From contig NZ_FNHH01000018.1 in the NCBI RefSeq assembly GCF_900103545.1, forward strand, positions 18,108 through 82,107: a stretch of 64,000 nucleotides of DNA. Direction: 5' to 3'. Source of the stretch: Daejeonella rubra (GTDB lineage Bacteria; Bacteroidota; Bacteroidia; Sphingobacteriales; Sphingobacteriaceae). The notes below the pieces were generated by a model that saw nothing but the letters and a program-made list of their open reading frames with translations, ran no database searches and was not told the DNA's origin. Both the position numbers and the translations under genes were made by a program. Of the stretch, positions 9,399-18,476 are shown piece after piece; position 1 is the first letter of the stretch, and the number at the start of each line of letters is the position of its first letter.

Positions 9399-10076
9399 CT
9401 AAACTTTCAGAAAACACAAGGTAATTAGCTGCTGATCTGCGATAGTCCATTGAAACTGCAGTTTTTCCAAATCGTATCCCGGATCATAATCCTCTTTGAT
9501 AACTTTTATACTTATTTTTTCATCCATCATATGGAACTCTACATCATTGAATTCAAGAAATTGCCTTGTTAACGGATATTGGAACTTATAAAAACATTCT
9601 TTCAGGGAAAAAAGCAGGGTAGGGTACATATTCTGATCTTCTTCGTTCAGTGAATTTAGAAATTGTTGCTCTGATTCCAGAAATAAGATGTTCCACATAT
9701 TCAATTCTACGCCTGCAATGGTCTCAATGTCAAGTCCCACAGATACGATATCCTTGCGTTTCCCTACAATTGCACCAGTTAGTTGAGAGGAATGACTGAT
9801 AGATCCCACCATACCTTCAGGCCATACCGGCTGTTTGCCGGAATCTCTTAGAATTTCTGTATGATCTATTCCGAGCTGTTCTAAAGCTTTTCTGGCACAA
9901 AAGCGGCCTGTGCTGAAATCTGTTTTTCTTTTGCTTGCAGATCCTTCAACCAAAGCCAGCTCTGCGGGGTATAATTCTTCAATTCCCTTAAAATCTGTAG
10001 TAAAGTATTGTGAAAAAAGAGGTGAAAGTGTAGGAAATGCTAAGATCATAGTCAAATTTAATACCTGAAATGCCAT
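9399..10076 (-). CDS. 4'-phosphopantetheinyl transferase superfamily protein
   Basis: About 225 residues, with the motifs of Sfp/EntD-type enzymes: TGRFCARKAL, PVWPEGMVGSISHS, SVGLDIE (Mg-binding Asp and Glu) and FSLKECFYKF (Glu and Lys of the third motif). Such enzymes move phosphopantetheine from CoA to a carrier-protein serine. No carrier protein or synthase is in the window, so the target is not visible. The start could be the ATG at 10076 or the one at 10049; the second gives the more typical beginning. A TTG lies at 10094. Confidence 0.88.
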   Translation of the reverse strand: MAFQVLNLTMILAFPTLSPLFSQYFTTDFKGIEELYPAELALVEGSASKRKTDFSTGRFCARKALEQLGIDHTEILRDSGKQPVWPEGMVGSISHSSQLTGAIVGKRKDIVSVGLDIETIAGVELNMWNILFLESEQQFLNSLNEEDQNMYPTLLFSLKECFYKFQYPLTRQFLEFNDVEFHMMDEKISIKVIKEDYDPGYDLEKLQFQWTIADQQLITLCFLKV

Positions 10077-10199
10077 GAAGAGATAAAAGTTCAAAAAATT
10101 TGCACTTTAATCATTTAACTCAGGATAGAACATGACAGATAAGGATTTAATACTTTCTAAATTGGGATTCAATTTTAAAAGGTTCCTGGTATTAAAATT

Positions 10200-11411
10200 A
10201 TGAACAGCAAATCGAAACCATTGGTGCATACAATTTTTGCATTCCTTGTATTTTTCATCACATTTTCTCTGTCTGCACAAGAAAAATTGGCGTCAAAAGG
10301 TCATATTCCGATCCTTGGTTGGTACAGTATCCCGCCGGAAGAAGCGACTGTTGCACGCTATCAGGAAATGAAAGATGCAGGTTTTGATATCAGCTTTTCC
10401 TTTCTGGGGAGCCCGGAAGATGTTCAAAAATCGCTGGATGCGGCACAAAAGGCAGGTATGAAGATCGTGATCAGCTGTCCGGAGTTGAAAACGGAGACTG
10501 AGAAGACCGTTAAACGCTTTATGACCCACCCGGCTCTTGCAGGATATTTCCTTAGAGACGAACCCGCAATGGATGCTTTCACAGAACTTGGAAACTGGGC
10601 GAAACGTGTAAATGCAGTGGATCCTAAAAATTTCTGTTATGTAAACCTGTTTCCAAATTATGCTACGGCAGCCCAATTGGGTACAAGTGATTACCGGGAA
10701 TATGTAAATAAATTTGCCAAAGAAGTCCCGCTGCATTTCCTTTCCTATGATTCTTATCCGCTTACTTCAGCTGAAGGAGTGTACACAAAATGGCATCAGA
10801 ATCTCGAAATTTTTGCTGATGAGGCAAAGAAAGCCGGAAAACCTTTCTGGGGATTTGCACAATCTGTTTTGTTTGATGATTTTCATGAAGACCCAACATT
10901 AGCTACCATGCGTGTGCAGATGTACACCAATCTTGCCTATGGTGCTCAGGGATTACAATATTTCACCTACTGGACTCCCGTATCTTCAACTGAAGATTTT
11001 CGCGGAGCACCTATTTCACTGGGGGGCAAAAGATCAACAGTTTATGATCATATTAAAATATTAAACCAGGAGATAAAAAATCTTGCCGGAGTATTTTATG
11101 GATCCAAACTCGTTTCAATTAAATATGCCGGAAAAGAAACGCCAATTGGAACAAACCGATTATCCACCCTTCCGGAATCTTTGAAAGTTCTGGAAACCGG
11201 TGGCAAGCCTGCCATTGTATCCATTCTTGAAAACGGAGATAAGCGATTTCTTTTGATCGTTAATATGGATTATAAGCACAGTATGAAGCTGACACTTTTG
11301 GGTGATGATAATCTGAAGAGGATATTGAAAGATGGCACAATTGTGCCTGCAAGCGTTTATGATACCACAATTGATGTAGGTGCTGGTGATATTGCGGTGT
11401 ATATGTTTTAA
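10200..11411 (+). CDS. Secreted TIM-barrel glycoside hydrolase-like protein
   Basis: 403 residues with a signal peptide ending near SLSAQ (about residue 26). A (beta/alpha)8-type region follows: ILGWYSIPPEEATV, AGFDISFSFLG, AGMKIVIS, then GYFLRDEPAMDAF, where Asp-Glu resembles an acid/base position of clan A glycosidases, and LSYDSYPL. A small beta domain ends the protein (NGDKRFLLIVNMD), as in GH42-like enzymes. I recognise no exact family. The next gene, an exported phosphatase-like protein, starts 77 bases downstream and could be co-transcribed. Confidence 0.65.
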   Translation: MNSKSKPLVHTIFAFLVFFITFSLSAQEKLASKGHIPILGWYSIPPEEATVARYQEMKDAGFDISFSFLGSPEDVQKSLDAAQKAGMKIVISCPELKTETEKTVKRFMTHPALAGYFLRDEPAMDAFTELGNWAKRVNAVDPKNFCYVNLFPNYATAAQLGTSDYREYVNKFAKEVPLHFLSYDSYPLTSAEGVYTKWHQNLEIFADEAKKAGKPFWGFAQSVLFDDFHEDPTLATMRVQMYTNLAYGAQGLQYFTYWTPVSSTEDFRGAPISLGGKRSTVYDHIKILNQEIKNLAGVFYGSKLVSIKYAGKETPIGTNRLSTLPESLKVLETGGKPAIVSILENGDKRFLLIVNMDYKHSMKLTLLGDDNLKRILKDGTIVPASVYDTTIDVGAGDIAVYMF

Positions 11412-11488
11412 TTGACATTAATTGAGTGAAAGTGGTATAATGATTTCACTTATAGCTGATTGGAACAAATATTTTATATGTCACATAT

Positions 11489-12325
11489 ATGAACATCAGA
11501 ACAGCTTTTATTACAGGAATTCTTTTAATTTCAATGTTGAGTGCCAGTGCACAGTCTTTCACAGTAGCAACGTTTAATATACGCTATGATAACCCCCGCG
11601 ATTCAGGTAATCTTTGGGTTAACCGTGCTCCTGTGGTCTCCAATTTGATACGATTCCATGATTTTGATGTATTCGGAGTACAGGAAGCATTAAAGAATCA
11701 ATTGGATGATATCAGCAGCAATCTACCTGAGTATGCACGGTATGGAGCTGGGCGGGATGATGGCAAAGAGGCCGGTGAACATTCTTCGATCTATTACAAA
11801 AAGGATATGTTCAGGGTGCTTAAAAGTGGCGATTTCTGGCTTTCACAAACTCCTGATAAACCAGGTAAGGGCTGGGATGCTACATGCTGTAACAGGATCT
11901 GTTCATGGGTTTACCTGGAAAATATCAAAACCCGAAAAAAGTTCTACCTGTTCAACGTGCATTTTGATCACCAGGGTGTAGTGGCCAGGAAAGAAAGTGG
12001 AAATCTGATGATTCAAAAGATTAAGGAAATTGCCGGAAATCAACCAGTACTATTAACAGGAGACCTTAATGGTACCCGTGAAAGTGAATGGTATCTTTCT
12101 ATCGCCAATTCGGGGATATTGAAGGATTCTTATTCAGGTGTAAAATATCCTTATGAGAATAATTCATCTTCAAATGGGTTCAGAACCCCAAGGGGAATGG
12201 GAGTGATTGATCATATATTTATGTCAAAACACTTCTCCTCAAGTAAATGGGGGATACTTACCGATACCTATTTCGGAAAATTCCCATCAGATCATTTTCC
12301 AGTAATTACAAAAGTAGAACTCTGA
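11489..12325 (+). CDS. Exported endonuclease/exonuclease/phosphatase family protein
   Basis: 278 residues with a signal peptide ending at SASAQ. The fold's metal and catalytic residues are readable: VATFNIRYDN (Asn), GVQEA (Glu), NVHFDHQG (His), LTGDLNGT (Asp, Asn) and the final SDHFPVI (Asp-His). The family includes DNase I-like nucleases and inositol or sphingolipid phosphatases. Secreted Bacteroidota members are usually listed only as family proteins, so the substrate is open. It ends before a strong terminator. Confidence 0.85.
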   Translation: MNIRTAFITGILLISMLSASAQSFTVATFNIRYDNPRDSGNLWVNRAPVVSNLIRFHDFDVFGVQEALKNQLDDISSNLPEYARYGAGRDDGKEAGEHSSIYYKKDMFRVLKSGDFWLSQTPDKPGKGWDATCCNRICSWVYLENIKTRKKFYLFNVHFDHQGVVARKESGNLMIQKIKEIAGNQPVLLTGDLNGTRESEWYLSIANSGILKDSYSGVKYPYENNSSSNGFRTPRGMGVIDHIFMSKHFSSSKWGILTDTYFGKFPSDHFPVITKVEL

Positions 12326-12351
12326 TAATACTGATCAGATAAGTTTAATTA

Positions 12352-12383
12352 ACAGGGAGTCTGCAAAGGCTCCCTGTTTTTTT
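12352..12383 (+). terminator. Rho-independent terminator
   Basis: ACAGGGAG at 12352-12359 pairs with CTCCCTGT at 12370-12377, followed by a seven-T run. It ends the hydrolase/phosphatase unit. Confidence 0.92.
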
Positions 12384-12524
12384 GTTCAGACAATCTCTTT
12401 CTGTACACAAGCTGTATTCATCTTAATTCTCTTAAAGGTTTATAAAACTAATTTGAATAACATTTTCATTACTAAATGATCCTTAACTATGGAATTTGTA
12501 TTTTTAATAAAAAACTTATAAAAT

Positions 12525-13046
12525 ATGAAAGCAATAATCAAAATAGTTCTGCTTCTACTACTTACTTCTCCGCTTTTGATTCAGGCTCAGACAAAATTAA
12601 AAGCAGGCGATAAAGCACCTGATTTTACTTCAAAGGATCAAAATGGTAAAACAGTTTCCCTGCGCCAGTTTAAAGGCAAAAAATTAGTGCTTTATTTTTA
12701 TCCAAAAGATAATACTTCAGGATGTACTGCTCAGGCTTGCAGCTTACGCGATAATTTTAAGGAACTTAAAAAGGAAGGTTATACTATTCTTGGAGTAAGT
12801 GTTGATGATGAAGCATCACACAGAGGCTTCATCGAAAAGAATGCTTTACCCTTCTCTTTGCTTGCAGATGTGGATAAAACTATCGTAACTAATTATGGTG
12901 TCTGGACAGAGAAAGAAAGAAATGGTGTAAAGTCTTTTAGTACTACTCGTACCACTTTTTTAATCAATAAGGATGGTTATATCAACCGTGTGATCACTGA
13001 GATCGATACAAAAAATCATGCCGGTCAGATATTAGGCAAGAATTAG
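12525..13046 (+). CDS. bcp: Thiol peroxidase of the BCP/PrxQ type, with signal peptide
   Basis: 173 residues. An N-terminal signal (hydrophobic LLLLLLT core, cleavage near IQAQ) precedes a complete AhpC/TSA-type domain: GDKAPDF, LVLYFYPKD, TSGCTAQAC with the peroxidatic Cys and a Cys five residues on (the PrxQ/BCP resolving position), and TTRTTFLINKDG. BCP enzymes reduce hydroperoxides using thioredoxin. Most are cytoplasmic, so an exported copy would need a periplasmic reductant. A bidirectional terminator separates it from tatA. Confidence 0.92.
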   Translation: MKAIIKIVLLLLLTSPLLIQAQTKLKAGDKAPDFTSKDQNGKTVSLRQFKGKKLVLYFYPKDNTSGCTAQACSLRDNFKELKKEGYTILGVSVDDEASHRGFIEKNALPFSLLADVDKTIVTNYGVWTEKERNGVKSFSTTRTTFLINKDGYINRVITEIDTKNHAGQILGKN

Positions 13047-13107
13047 ATATTATTAACGATCTGAATTGATTTTAAAATATAATTCAGAAAGGCGTAGTTT
13101 AAATCAT

Positions 13108-13136
13108 AAAAAAGGGTCCAACAGGACCCTTTTTTA
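13108..13136. terminator. Bidirectional terminator between bcp and tatA
   Basis: AAAGGGTCC at 13111-13119 pairs with GGACCCTTT at 13124-13132, flanked by A runs on one side and T runs on the other, so it can end transcripts from both convergent genes. Confidence 0.93.
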
Positions 13137-13138
13137 TG

Positions 13139-13324
13139 TTAGCTTTCTTTTATAGCTGGAGCCGGTTTTGCTTCAGTTTCTTCTGATACTCCATCTTTTC
13201 CATCTTTGAATTCTTTCATGCCACGGCCTAAACCACGCATAAGCTCAGGAAGTTTCTTTCCTCCGAACATCAATAATATTACCACTACAATTAAAATAAT
13301 TTCGGGACCACCTAAACCTGCCAT
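13139..13324 (-). CDS. tatA: Sec-independent translocase protein TatA
   Basis: 61 residues with the TatA plan: a short periplasmic N terminus (MAGLGGPE), one hydrophobic helix (IILIVVVILLMFGG), the hinge KKLPEL, an amphipathic helix (MRGLGRGMKEFKDG) and a charged tail. TatA forms the pore part of the twin-arginine system that exports folded, often cofactor-containing proteins. Several proteins here carry Tat-like KRR signals (DUF1501, FAD oxidoreductase, RidA, PLP enzyme). No tatC is in the window. Confidence 0.95.
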   Translation of the reverse strand: MAGLGGPEIILIVVVILLMFGGKKLPELMRGLGRGMKEFKDGKDGVSEETEAKPAPAIKES

Positions 13325-13542
13325 AATATTCTTTTTTAAATTTTAATCAATTTGGGAATAATTATGGATTTAAAAAAGATTGTTCATTAATCTGTTACAA
13401 AAAAATTTCTTGTATTTGACTGAATATAACTTTCGGCCATTAAAATTTAACATGTCATATTAATCAAGATCAAGTGATTGAATGATTTTCATCAATATTC
13501 GGTAAGCCTGTTTTCGCCAAATTTGTATATAAATTTTTTATC

Positions 13543-13908
13543 GTGAAAACTTTCCCCTCATTAAATATGGCCATTTTTGACCTTCGAAAGAGAGGATATC
13601 GACTCGATTTTAGTTTTACTTCCGGGTACCTTATTTGTGCTCATCAGAATATCAAAATTAATTTATCAGAAATTGAAATAGAAGAAATATATAAATTCCC
13701 TTCCATCGATCAGCCAGGAAAACAGTATATATTATGCGCATTAAAAACCAATGAGGGACACAGAGGAATTCTATATGATTGTTCAGACCAGATCTTTAAG
13801 CTCTTCGAAATTGTAAGGTATGAAGAACAGTCATCCACTTCATTAAGAACCAGCAATAGAGGAAAATATCCACCATCGTCTTCAGGCATGATTTTATCAA
13901 GGCGGTAA
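13543..13908 (+). CDS. Conserved hypothetical protein (small Bacteroidota family)
   Basis: 121 residues starting at GTG. The N-terminal SLNMAIFDLRKRGYRLDF and the later EIEIEEIYKFPSIDQPGKQYILCAL match my memory of a small Bacteroidota family sometimes wrongly labelled phosphoribosylpyrophosphate synthetase; there is no PRPP-synthase motif here. The GTG start keeps the family's first ~8 residues, which an ATG at 13567 would lose. The last ~25 residues are Ser/Arg-rich and look disordered. The gap to the next gene is 18 bases, so the two are probably co-transcribed. Function is unknown. Confidence 0.6.
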   Translation: MKTFPSLNMAIFDLRKRGYRLDFSFTSGYLICAHQNIKINLSEIEIEEIYKFPSIDQPGKQYILCALKTNEGHRGILYDCSDQIFKLFEIVRYEEQSSTSLRTSNRGKYPPSSSGMILSRR

Positions 13909-13926
13909 ATAATTAATAATTCAGAA

Positions 13927-14517
13927 ATGAAAATAAGATCGAAAGAAATGCCTGTGCAATCTGCTAAGAATTCAGAGGATCATCCGCTTAAAAAAAAATA
14001 TAGCCTTTCTTCAACATCGGCCAGAAAAAATGCTCCCTTGTTTAGAGGTTTGAATTTTGAAGGCCAGGTACAGAATGAGGACTCAGAAAATACATCCAGG
14101 TTTCCGGTGTATAATCAAAAGATCCTGAAGTTATTAGATGACCTTGAATGCCCGGTTCTGTTGCTGCCCCGTTTAAAAAGTGGTAATAGTATCAAGCAAA
14201 TTGGATTTTTTACTGATATCCGATTTACAGGTATCTCCACAATTGCAATGATAGTTAAGATTGCAAAATCATTTCAGGCGGGTTTAACCCTTTTTAATTT
14301 TGCTGAGCCCGCCATCCCTGAAATGGATCAAGATTATGCAAATAATTTTTTTTTGAAAAAAGGAATGTTCAAAGTCAATGGCATGGAAGTTGAACTTGTC
14401 AATGTTGAAAAAGCTATCGCATATAAAAACCTCGAATCTATACTGGATAATCGAAATATTGACATGATAGCCACAATGAATGGTAGAAAAGAGCTGCTTT
14501 ATAAGTTAGATCTATAA
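13927..14517 (+). CDS. UspA-like domain protein with disordered N terminus
   Basis: 196 residues. The first ~60 are polar, Ser/Lys-rich and probably disordered. From about residue 70 the sequence reads like one universal-stress-protein half: CPVLLLPRL, KQIGFFTDIRFTG, then helix-strand alternation, LESILDNRNIDMIATMNGRKELLYKL at the end (a common C terminus of Bacteroidota UspA proteins, shown here with few key residues: IDMIATM and KELLYKL). A GxxGxS nucleotide loop is not seen. It looks like a derived, single-domain Usp relative. Function is not assigned. Confidence 0.5.
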   Translation: MKIRSKEMPVQSAKNSEDHPLKKKYSLSSTSARKNAPLFRGLNFEGQVQNEDSENTSRFPVYNQKILKLLDDLECPVLLLPRLKSGNSIKQIGFFTDIRFTGISTIAMIVKIAKSFQAGLTLFNFAEPAIPEMDQDYANNFFLKKGMFKVNGMEVELVNVEKAIAYKNLESILDNRNIDMIATMNGRKELLYKLDL

Positions 14518-14596
14518 TGATTTTTTCAAATTGACCTGGTATACAGATCATTTGAACCTGCCAAATAAAACAGGATCCTTTTAATACTGATATTCT

Positions 14597-15616
14597 ATGT
14601 TATTACCCTTTGAAGCCTCTTTAAAACACAAAAAAAATTACAAGACTGGCAGTCTCATATTAGCAGGTGATATTGGTGGAACCAAAACAAATCTGACACT
14701 TTATAAAGTGGAAGAAGATCAGTTAATACCCGTAAATGAGGCTCACTATATAACTGCGGATTATAATAGCCTTATTGAACTTACAAGTTTATTCATGCAA
14801 AACCTCCCTGATCCGGATTTTATTTGTTTTGGGGTTGCCGGACCAGTGATCAGCGGACATGCAAAATTTTCAAACATAAAATGGGAAGTTGATAGTAAAG
14901 AACTATCTGAACATTTCAATAAGATGATATATGTCATAAATGACCTTGAAGCAACAGCATACGGTCTGGCGATGCTCTCAGAAAAGGAAGTTACTATTGT
15001 CCATAAAGGCATAGAACATGTGCCAGGGAATGCGGCTGTCATCGCACCAGGCACAGGTCTGGGTGAAGCAGGGCTATATTGGGATGGGAAATATTATCAT
15101 CCTTTTGCTACTGAAGGCGGGCATTCTGATTTTGCACCTCGTAGTATGTTTGATTTTGAACTCTTTCTGTACCTTCAAAAACAATTTGGCCACGTGAGCT
15201 GGGAACGCCTGCTTAGCGGACCGGGAATTATTCATATCTATCAATTTTTAATCATGGAATTGAAAAGAAAAGAATCTGCCTGGCTAAAAGAAAAATTTGT
15301 TAATGGTTTAGATGCTGCAGTCATTAGTCAGAATGTTCAAAAATGTAATGTCTGTAAAGAAACAATGGAGATATTTATTCGCTATCTGGCATATGAATCA
15401 GCAAATTTGGTTTTAAAGTTTAACGCTACAGGTGGACTGTACATTGGTGGAGGAATTGCACCCTATATCCTTGACCTTTTTGAAAGTAATGATTTTAAAA
15501 CAAATTTCTGTCAGAGCGGCCGCTTAAATGATCTGGTTGAGAAAGTTACTGTATATGTAATTCTTAATACAAAAGCGGCACTTCTGGGGGCAGCATGGTA
15601 TGGAATAAAAAATTAG
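14597..15616 (+). CDS. glk: Glucokinase (bacterial Glk family)
   Basis: 339 residues of the hexokinase/actin-like ATPase fold. Visible are the phosphate-1 loop AGDIGGTKTN, FGVAGPV, the catalytic Asp region VINDLEATAYG, the phosphate-2 loop APGTGLGEAG, the sugar-binding EGGHSDFAP and the adenosine segment LYIGGGIAP. It fits Glk (PF02685-type) rather than ROK kinases because the ROK zinc Cys motif is absent. It phosphorylates glucose with ATP to glucose-6-phosphate. It stands alone, 79 bases after the UspA-like gene. Confidence 0.92.
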   Translation: MLLPFEASLKHKKNYKTGSLILAGDIGGTKTNLTLYKVEEDQLIPVNEAHYITADYNSLIELTSLFMQNLPDPDFICFGVAGPVISGHAKFSNIKWEVDSKELSEHFNKMIYVINDLEATAYGLAMLSEKEVTIVHKGIEHVPGNAAVIAPGTGLGEAGLYWDGKYYHPFATEGGHSDFAPRSMFDFELFLYLQKQFGHVSWERLLSGPGIIHIYQFLIMELKRKESAWLKEKFVNGLDAAVISQNVQKCNVCKETMEIFIRYLAYESANLVLKFNATGGLYIGGGIAPYILDLFESNDFKTNFCQSGRLNDLVEKVTVYVILNTKAALLGAAWYGIKN

Positions 15617-15657
15617 TGTTAAACGATTAAATTCCTTATTTCTGGTGTAATTACTTT

Positions 15658-16125
15658 TCAGACCACGGGATGAGTACCACTTTCAAACCTCCCGGTTTTA
15701 TTGTTTAAAGTAATTTTGAATAGAATAAGTTCAATTTTAGTCTCGATATCATATTCATCTGATGCAATTGCATGGAAGGGATGCCCGGCAGGATCATCTA
15801 CCAATGGCATGATCTTGTGAATAAGGCCCTGCATTGCCCGGCCACGCTCTTCCTGATCAGTTATTTCTTCGAATTTGCCCCAGGCAATAACCGTTTGCCA
15901 GCGAAATATGGATTGTATCTCCTCAACCTCAAAACATACTTCAGGGTTCTTTCGCATCATCTCTATTTTTTTTCCTGCAGCAGAATGAGAAATAATATGG
16001 GTTCCATCGTATATATAATTCGTGGGAACAATATATGTAGCCCCATCAGCATGACAGGCTATGCGTCCTATTACCTGTCTTTTTAATAGACTATCGATTT
16101 CAGTTTCACTTAAATTTCCCAGCAT
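15658..16125 (-). CDS. Pyridoxamine 5'-phosphate oxidase family protein
   Basis: 155 residues with the FMN-binding split-barrel pattern of small PNPOx-like proteins: LKRQVIGRIACHADG, TYIVPTNYIYDG, IISHSAAGKKIEMMRKNPEVCF and WQTVIAWGKFEEI. Related proteins bind FMN, F420 or heme, and many are stress-linked with no known substrate. It ends a three-gene minus-strand unit with the 45-aa ORF and the TerB-like gene (spacings of 11 bases each). Confidence 0.85.
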   Translation of the reverse strand: MLGNLSETEIDSLLKRQVIGRIACHADGATYIVPTNYIYDGTHIISHSAAGKKIEMMRKNPEVCFEVEEIQSIFRWQTVIAWGKFEEITDQEERGRAMQGLIHKIMPLVDDPAGHPFHAIASDEYDIETKIELILFKITLNNKTGRFESGTHPVV

Positions 16126-16136
16126 AATTCAGGATT

Positions 16137-16274
16137 TTAAATTTCATTGGATAAATAATTAAGAATTGTAGATCCCAATTCTTCTTTGTTCAGGGTTTTG
16201 ATCTTCTGAATCAATTTGTTCATTACCTGTCTTAAAGAAATAATAAACTCGTTGTTTCTTTGTAATAGATACAT
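16137..16274 (-). CDS. Small hypothetical protein, 45 aa
   Basis: A complete ATG-to-TAA frame encoding 45 residues (begins MYLLQRNNEFIISLR, ends ILNYLSNEI). It fits exactly between the TerB-like gene and the PNPOx gene, 11 bases from each, on the same strand. The product is helical and charged and has no cysteines or membrane segment. The tight spacing and AT-neutral codon use make it a credible gene, but no family is recognised. Confidence 0.45.
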   Translation of the reverse strand: MYLLQRNNEFIISLRQVMNKLIQKIKTLNKEELGSTILNYLSNEI

Positions 16275-16285
16275 ATTCAGAATCA

Positions 16286-16693
16286 TCAGGATTCGGCTAA
16301 TGCGCGCTCAAGCCGGCTCATAAAAACCAGCTCTGATTTATTTTTGGCTGAATAGGATGAAGTAATAGCAGATGCGGTCTGAAAGATCATTTCCTTCACT
16401 TTCTCATTAAACAGTTCCGGATATTTCTTTTTAAAAAGCTGTAGACTATGAATTGCCTTACCCGGATCCGGGTGCTTGTCATTTAACCAGTCGAATACAA
16501 TTTCGATCTGGTATGCTGAATCTGTTTCGAACTCATCAAAAGTTTGGTCCAGAGCTAACCATTGCGATTTTACTGATTTACGAAGCTCGTCAAGTTCTTC
16601 TTTTCTAACCACTTTGTCGATTGCTGCTGCAGCATAAAATATTTTACCCAGCAGCTGATAAAATCTCAATATTGTCCTATTAGAATACTTCAT
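16286..16693 (-). CDS. TerB-like hypothetical protein
   Basis: 135 residues, all alpha-helical by eye, with LLGKIFYAAAAIDKVVRKEELDELR near the start, which resembles the first helices of TerB/tellurite-resistance domains (acidic helix bundles that can bind metal). No second diagnostic motif is clear, so this is fold-level similarity only. It opens the minus-strand unit followed by the 45-aa ORF and the PNPOx protein. A role in stress handling would be inference from neighbours. Confidence 0.55.
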   Translation of the reverse strand: MKYSNRTILRFYQLLGKIFYAAAAIDKVVRKEELDELRKSVKSQWLALDQTFDEFETDSAYQIEIVFDWLNDKHPDPGKAIHSLQLFKKKYPELFNEKVKEMIFQTASAITSSYSAKNKSELVFMSRLERALAES

Positions 16694-17067
16694 TGACCTC
16701 TCTGTTTTTTAAAATCCTGTCTGTTGAATTTTTCTTCCTAAGACTGACCTTAGTTTTATAATTAGGTCAAAACTGCATTATTTAGTTAAGCTCACCTATG
16801 ATAATGGTTGGCACTTCGTATGATGCTGGTCAGAAATGGGCAATGAAAACAGGTGTTTAATAGAAAAAGACTTTGATCCACCGAAGTTCATGCCCGGATC
16901 AGCAGAATGCTTTCTATCCCTGATGATTGTGAGATTTAAGCGGATCCAATATGATTATTAGATAATTGCCAGAATATTAAGCAGGAATGAAAAATTTTGG
17001 AACAAAAGAGTTAATCACCGATCAATCTGACGGAGGAATATTCATTGAATTGAAACAGCAATTTAAG
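16694..17067. other. 374-bp intergenic stretch, no clear gene
   Basis: This lies between the TerB-like gene and the M20 peptidase, both on the minus strand. It holds only short frames (20-35 codons) with no family resemblance and no strong hairpin. It should contain the promoter of the TerB-like unit. Confidence 0.6.
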
Positions 17068-18360
17068 CTATTTGGCTATTCCTGCTTCTGAAACTAACAT
17101 CAGCAATCCAAATTTAATTGCTTCGGCACCATTCTCATTGATCCAATACTCATCCAAAGAATGAGCATTGCCACCTTTGCCGCCACGACCGATCGTGATG
17201 CTGGGTATACCTAAAGAAATTGGAATATTTGAGTTTGTTGATCCGGTACCGGCAAAGGTTTTTCCTTTAAAAAATTCAATTACTGCAGCAGCTCTTTGGA
17301 TCAAAGGCAAATCCTCTTTCTGAACTCCGGATGGGCGTTCTCCGATTTTTTCTACATTCAGGCTGAGCTTAGCTCCGGTTTTTACTCCGGAATTATAGTC
17401 AATTAATGCTCTGTTCATCTGATCAAGTAATATTTTCTCAATACCCTTTAATTTTTCCGGACTTAAAGAACGCATGTCTACTTCGATCCATGTTTCAAAA
17501 GGAATGGAGTTCACTGATGTTCCTCCGCCAATCCGACCTACATTAAAAGTGGTTTTTGGACCGGAACTTACATAGGCACTCGCTGCAGTACTGAAATAAT
17601 CTATCGCTTTTCCCATGGCATGATGCGGGTTGGCTAAACCAAATGCGCCCCAGGAATGACCGCCCGGTCCGTTAAAAGTGATCTTGTACCGTATGGAGCC
17701 TAGTCCATTGGTGACTAATCTGCTGATATCGCCTCCATCAATAGCAATATGAGAGTCTATTTTTAAGTTGCCGGATTTGAAAATATTTTTGATGCCTCTA
17801 AGGTCACCTAAACCTTCTTCGCCTACAGTAGCTGCAAATATTATATCAGATTCAGTAGTTATGGAGGCCTTATTCATCGCTTTTAGAACTGTTAGCATCA
17901 TGCTGAGTGCCCTGGTATCATCACCTATTCCCGGAGCATAAAGGGTATCACCTTTCAATTTTACAGTCACATCAGTCTCAATTGGGAAAACTGTGTCCAG
18001 GTGAGCATCAATAAGTACCGTTTTCCCATTACCATTTCCCTTTCTCAATGCAAGTACATTCCCTGCCTCATCTATCCAAATACTATCAATTCCTGCTGCT
18101 TCAAGCATTTTTTTAAAATATTCTGCTCTTTTTTGTTCCTGAAATGGCGGAGCAGGAATTTGAGTAAGCTCAATCAGCTCCTTCATACTCACAGGCTCCA
18201 ACTCCTGAATGATCGCAAAGGCTTTTTGGATTTTATCTGCACTGCTTATCTTCTCAATTTCCTTTTTGTAGGATGATTGCGCAACAATATTTTTTTCATT
18301 CTGAGCGTATAAGAAAAGTGTTGCTAAGAAAAGGATCGTAAACAGAGAGAGTTTTTTCAT
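17068..18360 (-). CDS. Exported M20 family metallopeptidase
   Basis: 430 residues with a signal peptide (MKKLSLFTILFLATLFLYAQ). The dinuclear zinc site of M20 enzymes is readable: DAHLDTVF (His, Asp), GIGDDTRAL (bridging Asp), GEEGLGD (catalytic Glu and ligand Glu), AIDGGD and NAHSLDEYW (His). A lid/dimerisation domain with GPGGHSWGAFG sits in the middle. The plan is closest to the tripeptidase PepT/M20 branch. It probably cuts small peptides in the periplasm. It is monocistronic. Confidence 0.9.
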   Translation of the reverse strand: MKKLSLFTILFLATLFLYAQNEKNIVAQSSYKKEIEKISSADKIQKAFAIIQELEPVSMKELIELTQIPAPPFQEQKRAEYFKKMLEAAGIDSIWIDEAGNVLALRKGNGNGKTVLIDAHLDTVFPIETDVTVKLKGDTLYAPGIGDDTRALSMMLTVLKAMNKASITTESDIIFAATVGEEGLGDLRGIKNIFKSGNLKIDSHIAIDGGDISRLVTNGLGSIRYKITFNGPGGHSWGAFGLANPHHAMGKAIDYFSTAASAYVSSGPKTTFNVGRIGGGTSVNSIPFETWIEVDMRSLSPEKLKGIEKILLDQMNRALIDYNSGVKTGAKLSLNVEKIGERPSGVQKEDLPLIQRAAAVIEFFKGKTFAGTGSTNSNIPISLGIPSITIGRGGKGGNAHSLDEYWINENGAEAIKFGLLMLVSEAGIAK

Positions 18361-18476
18361 GAACGGGATGCTTGATTTACAATTTTTTGTGAATAAATAT
18401 AGGAATTCAAATAGCTACGCTTAAAATATTTTTTCTATCCTGAAGCAAATCAGCCTGCCCGGATGACTAAATAGTT

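Noticed and set aside
16987..17091. 34-codon frame starting MKNFGTKELITDQ
   Set aside because: It overlaps the end of the M20 peptidase gene on the other strand and has no supporting features.
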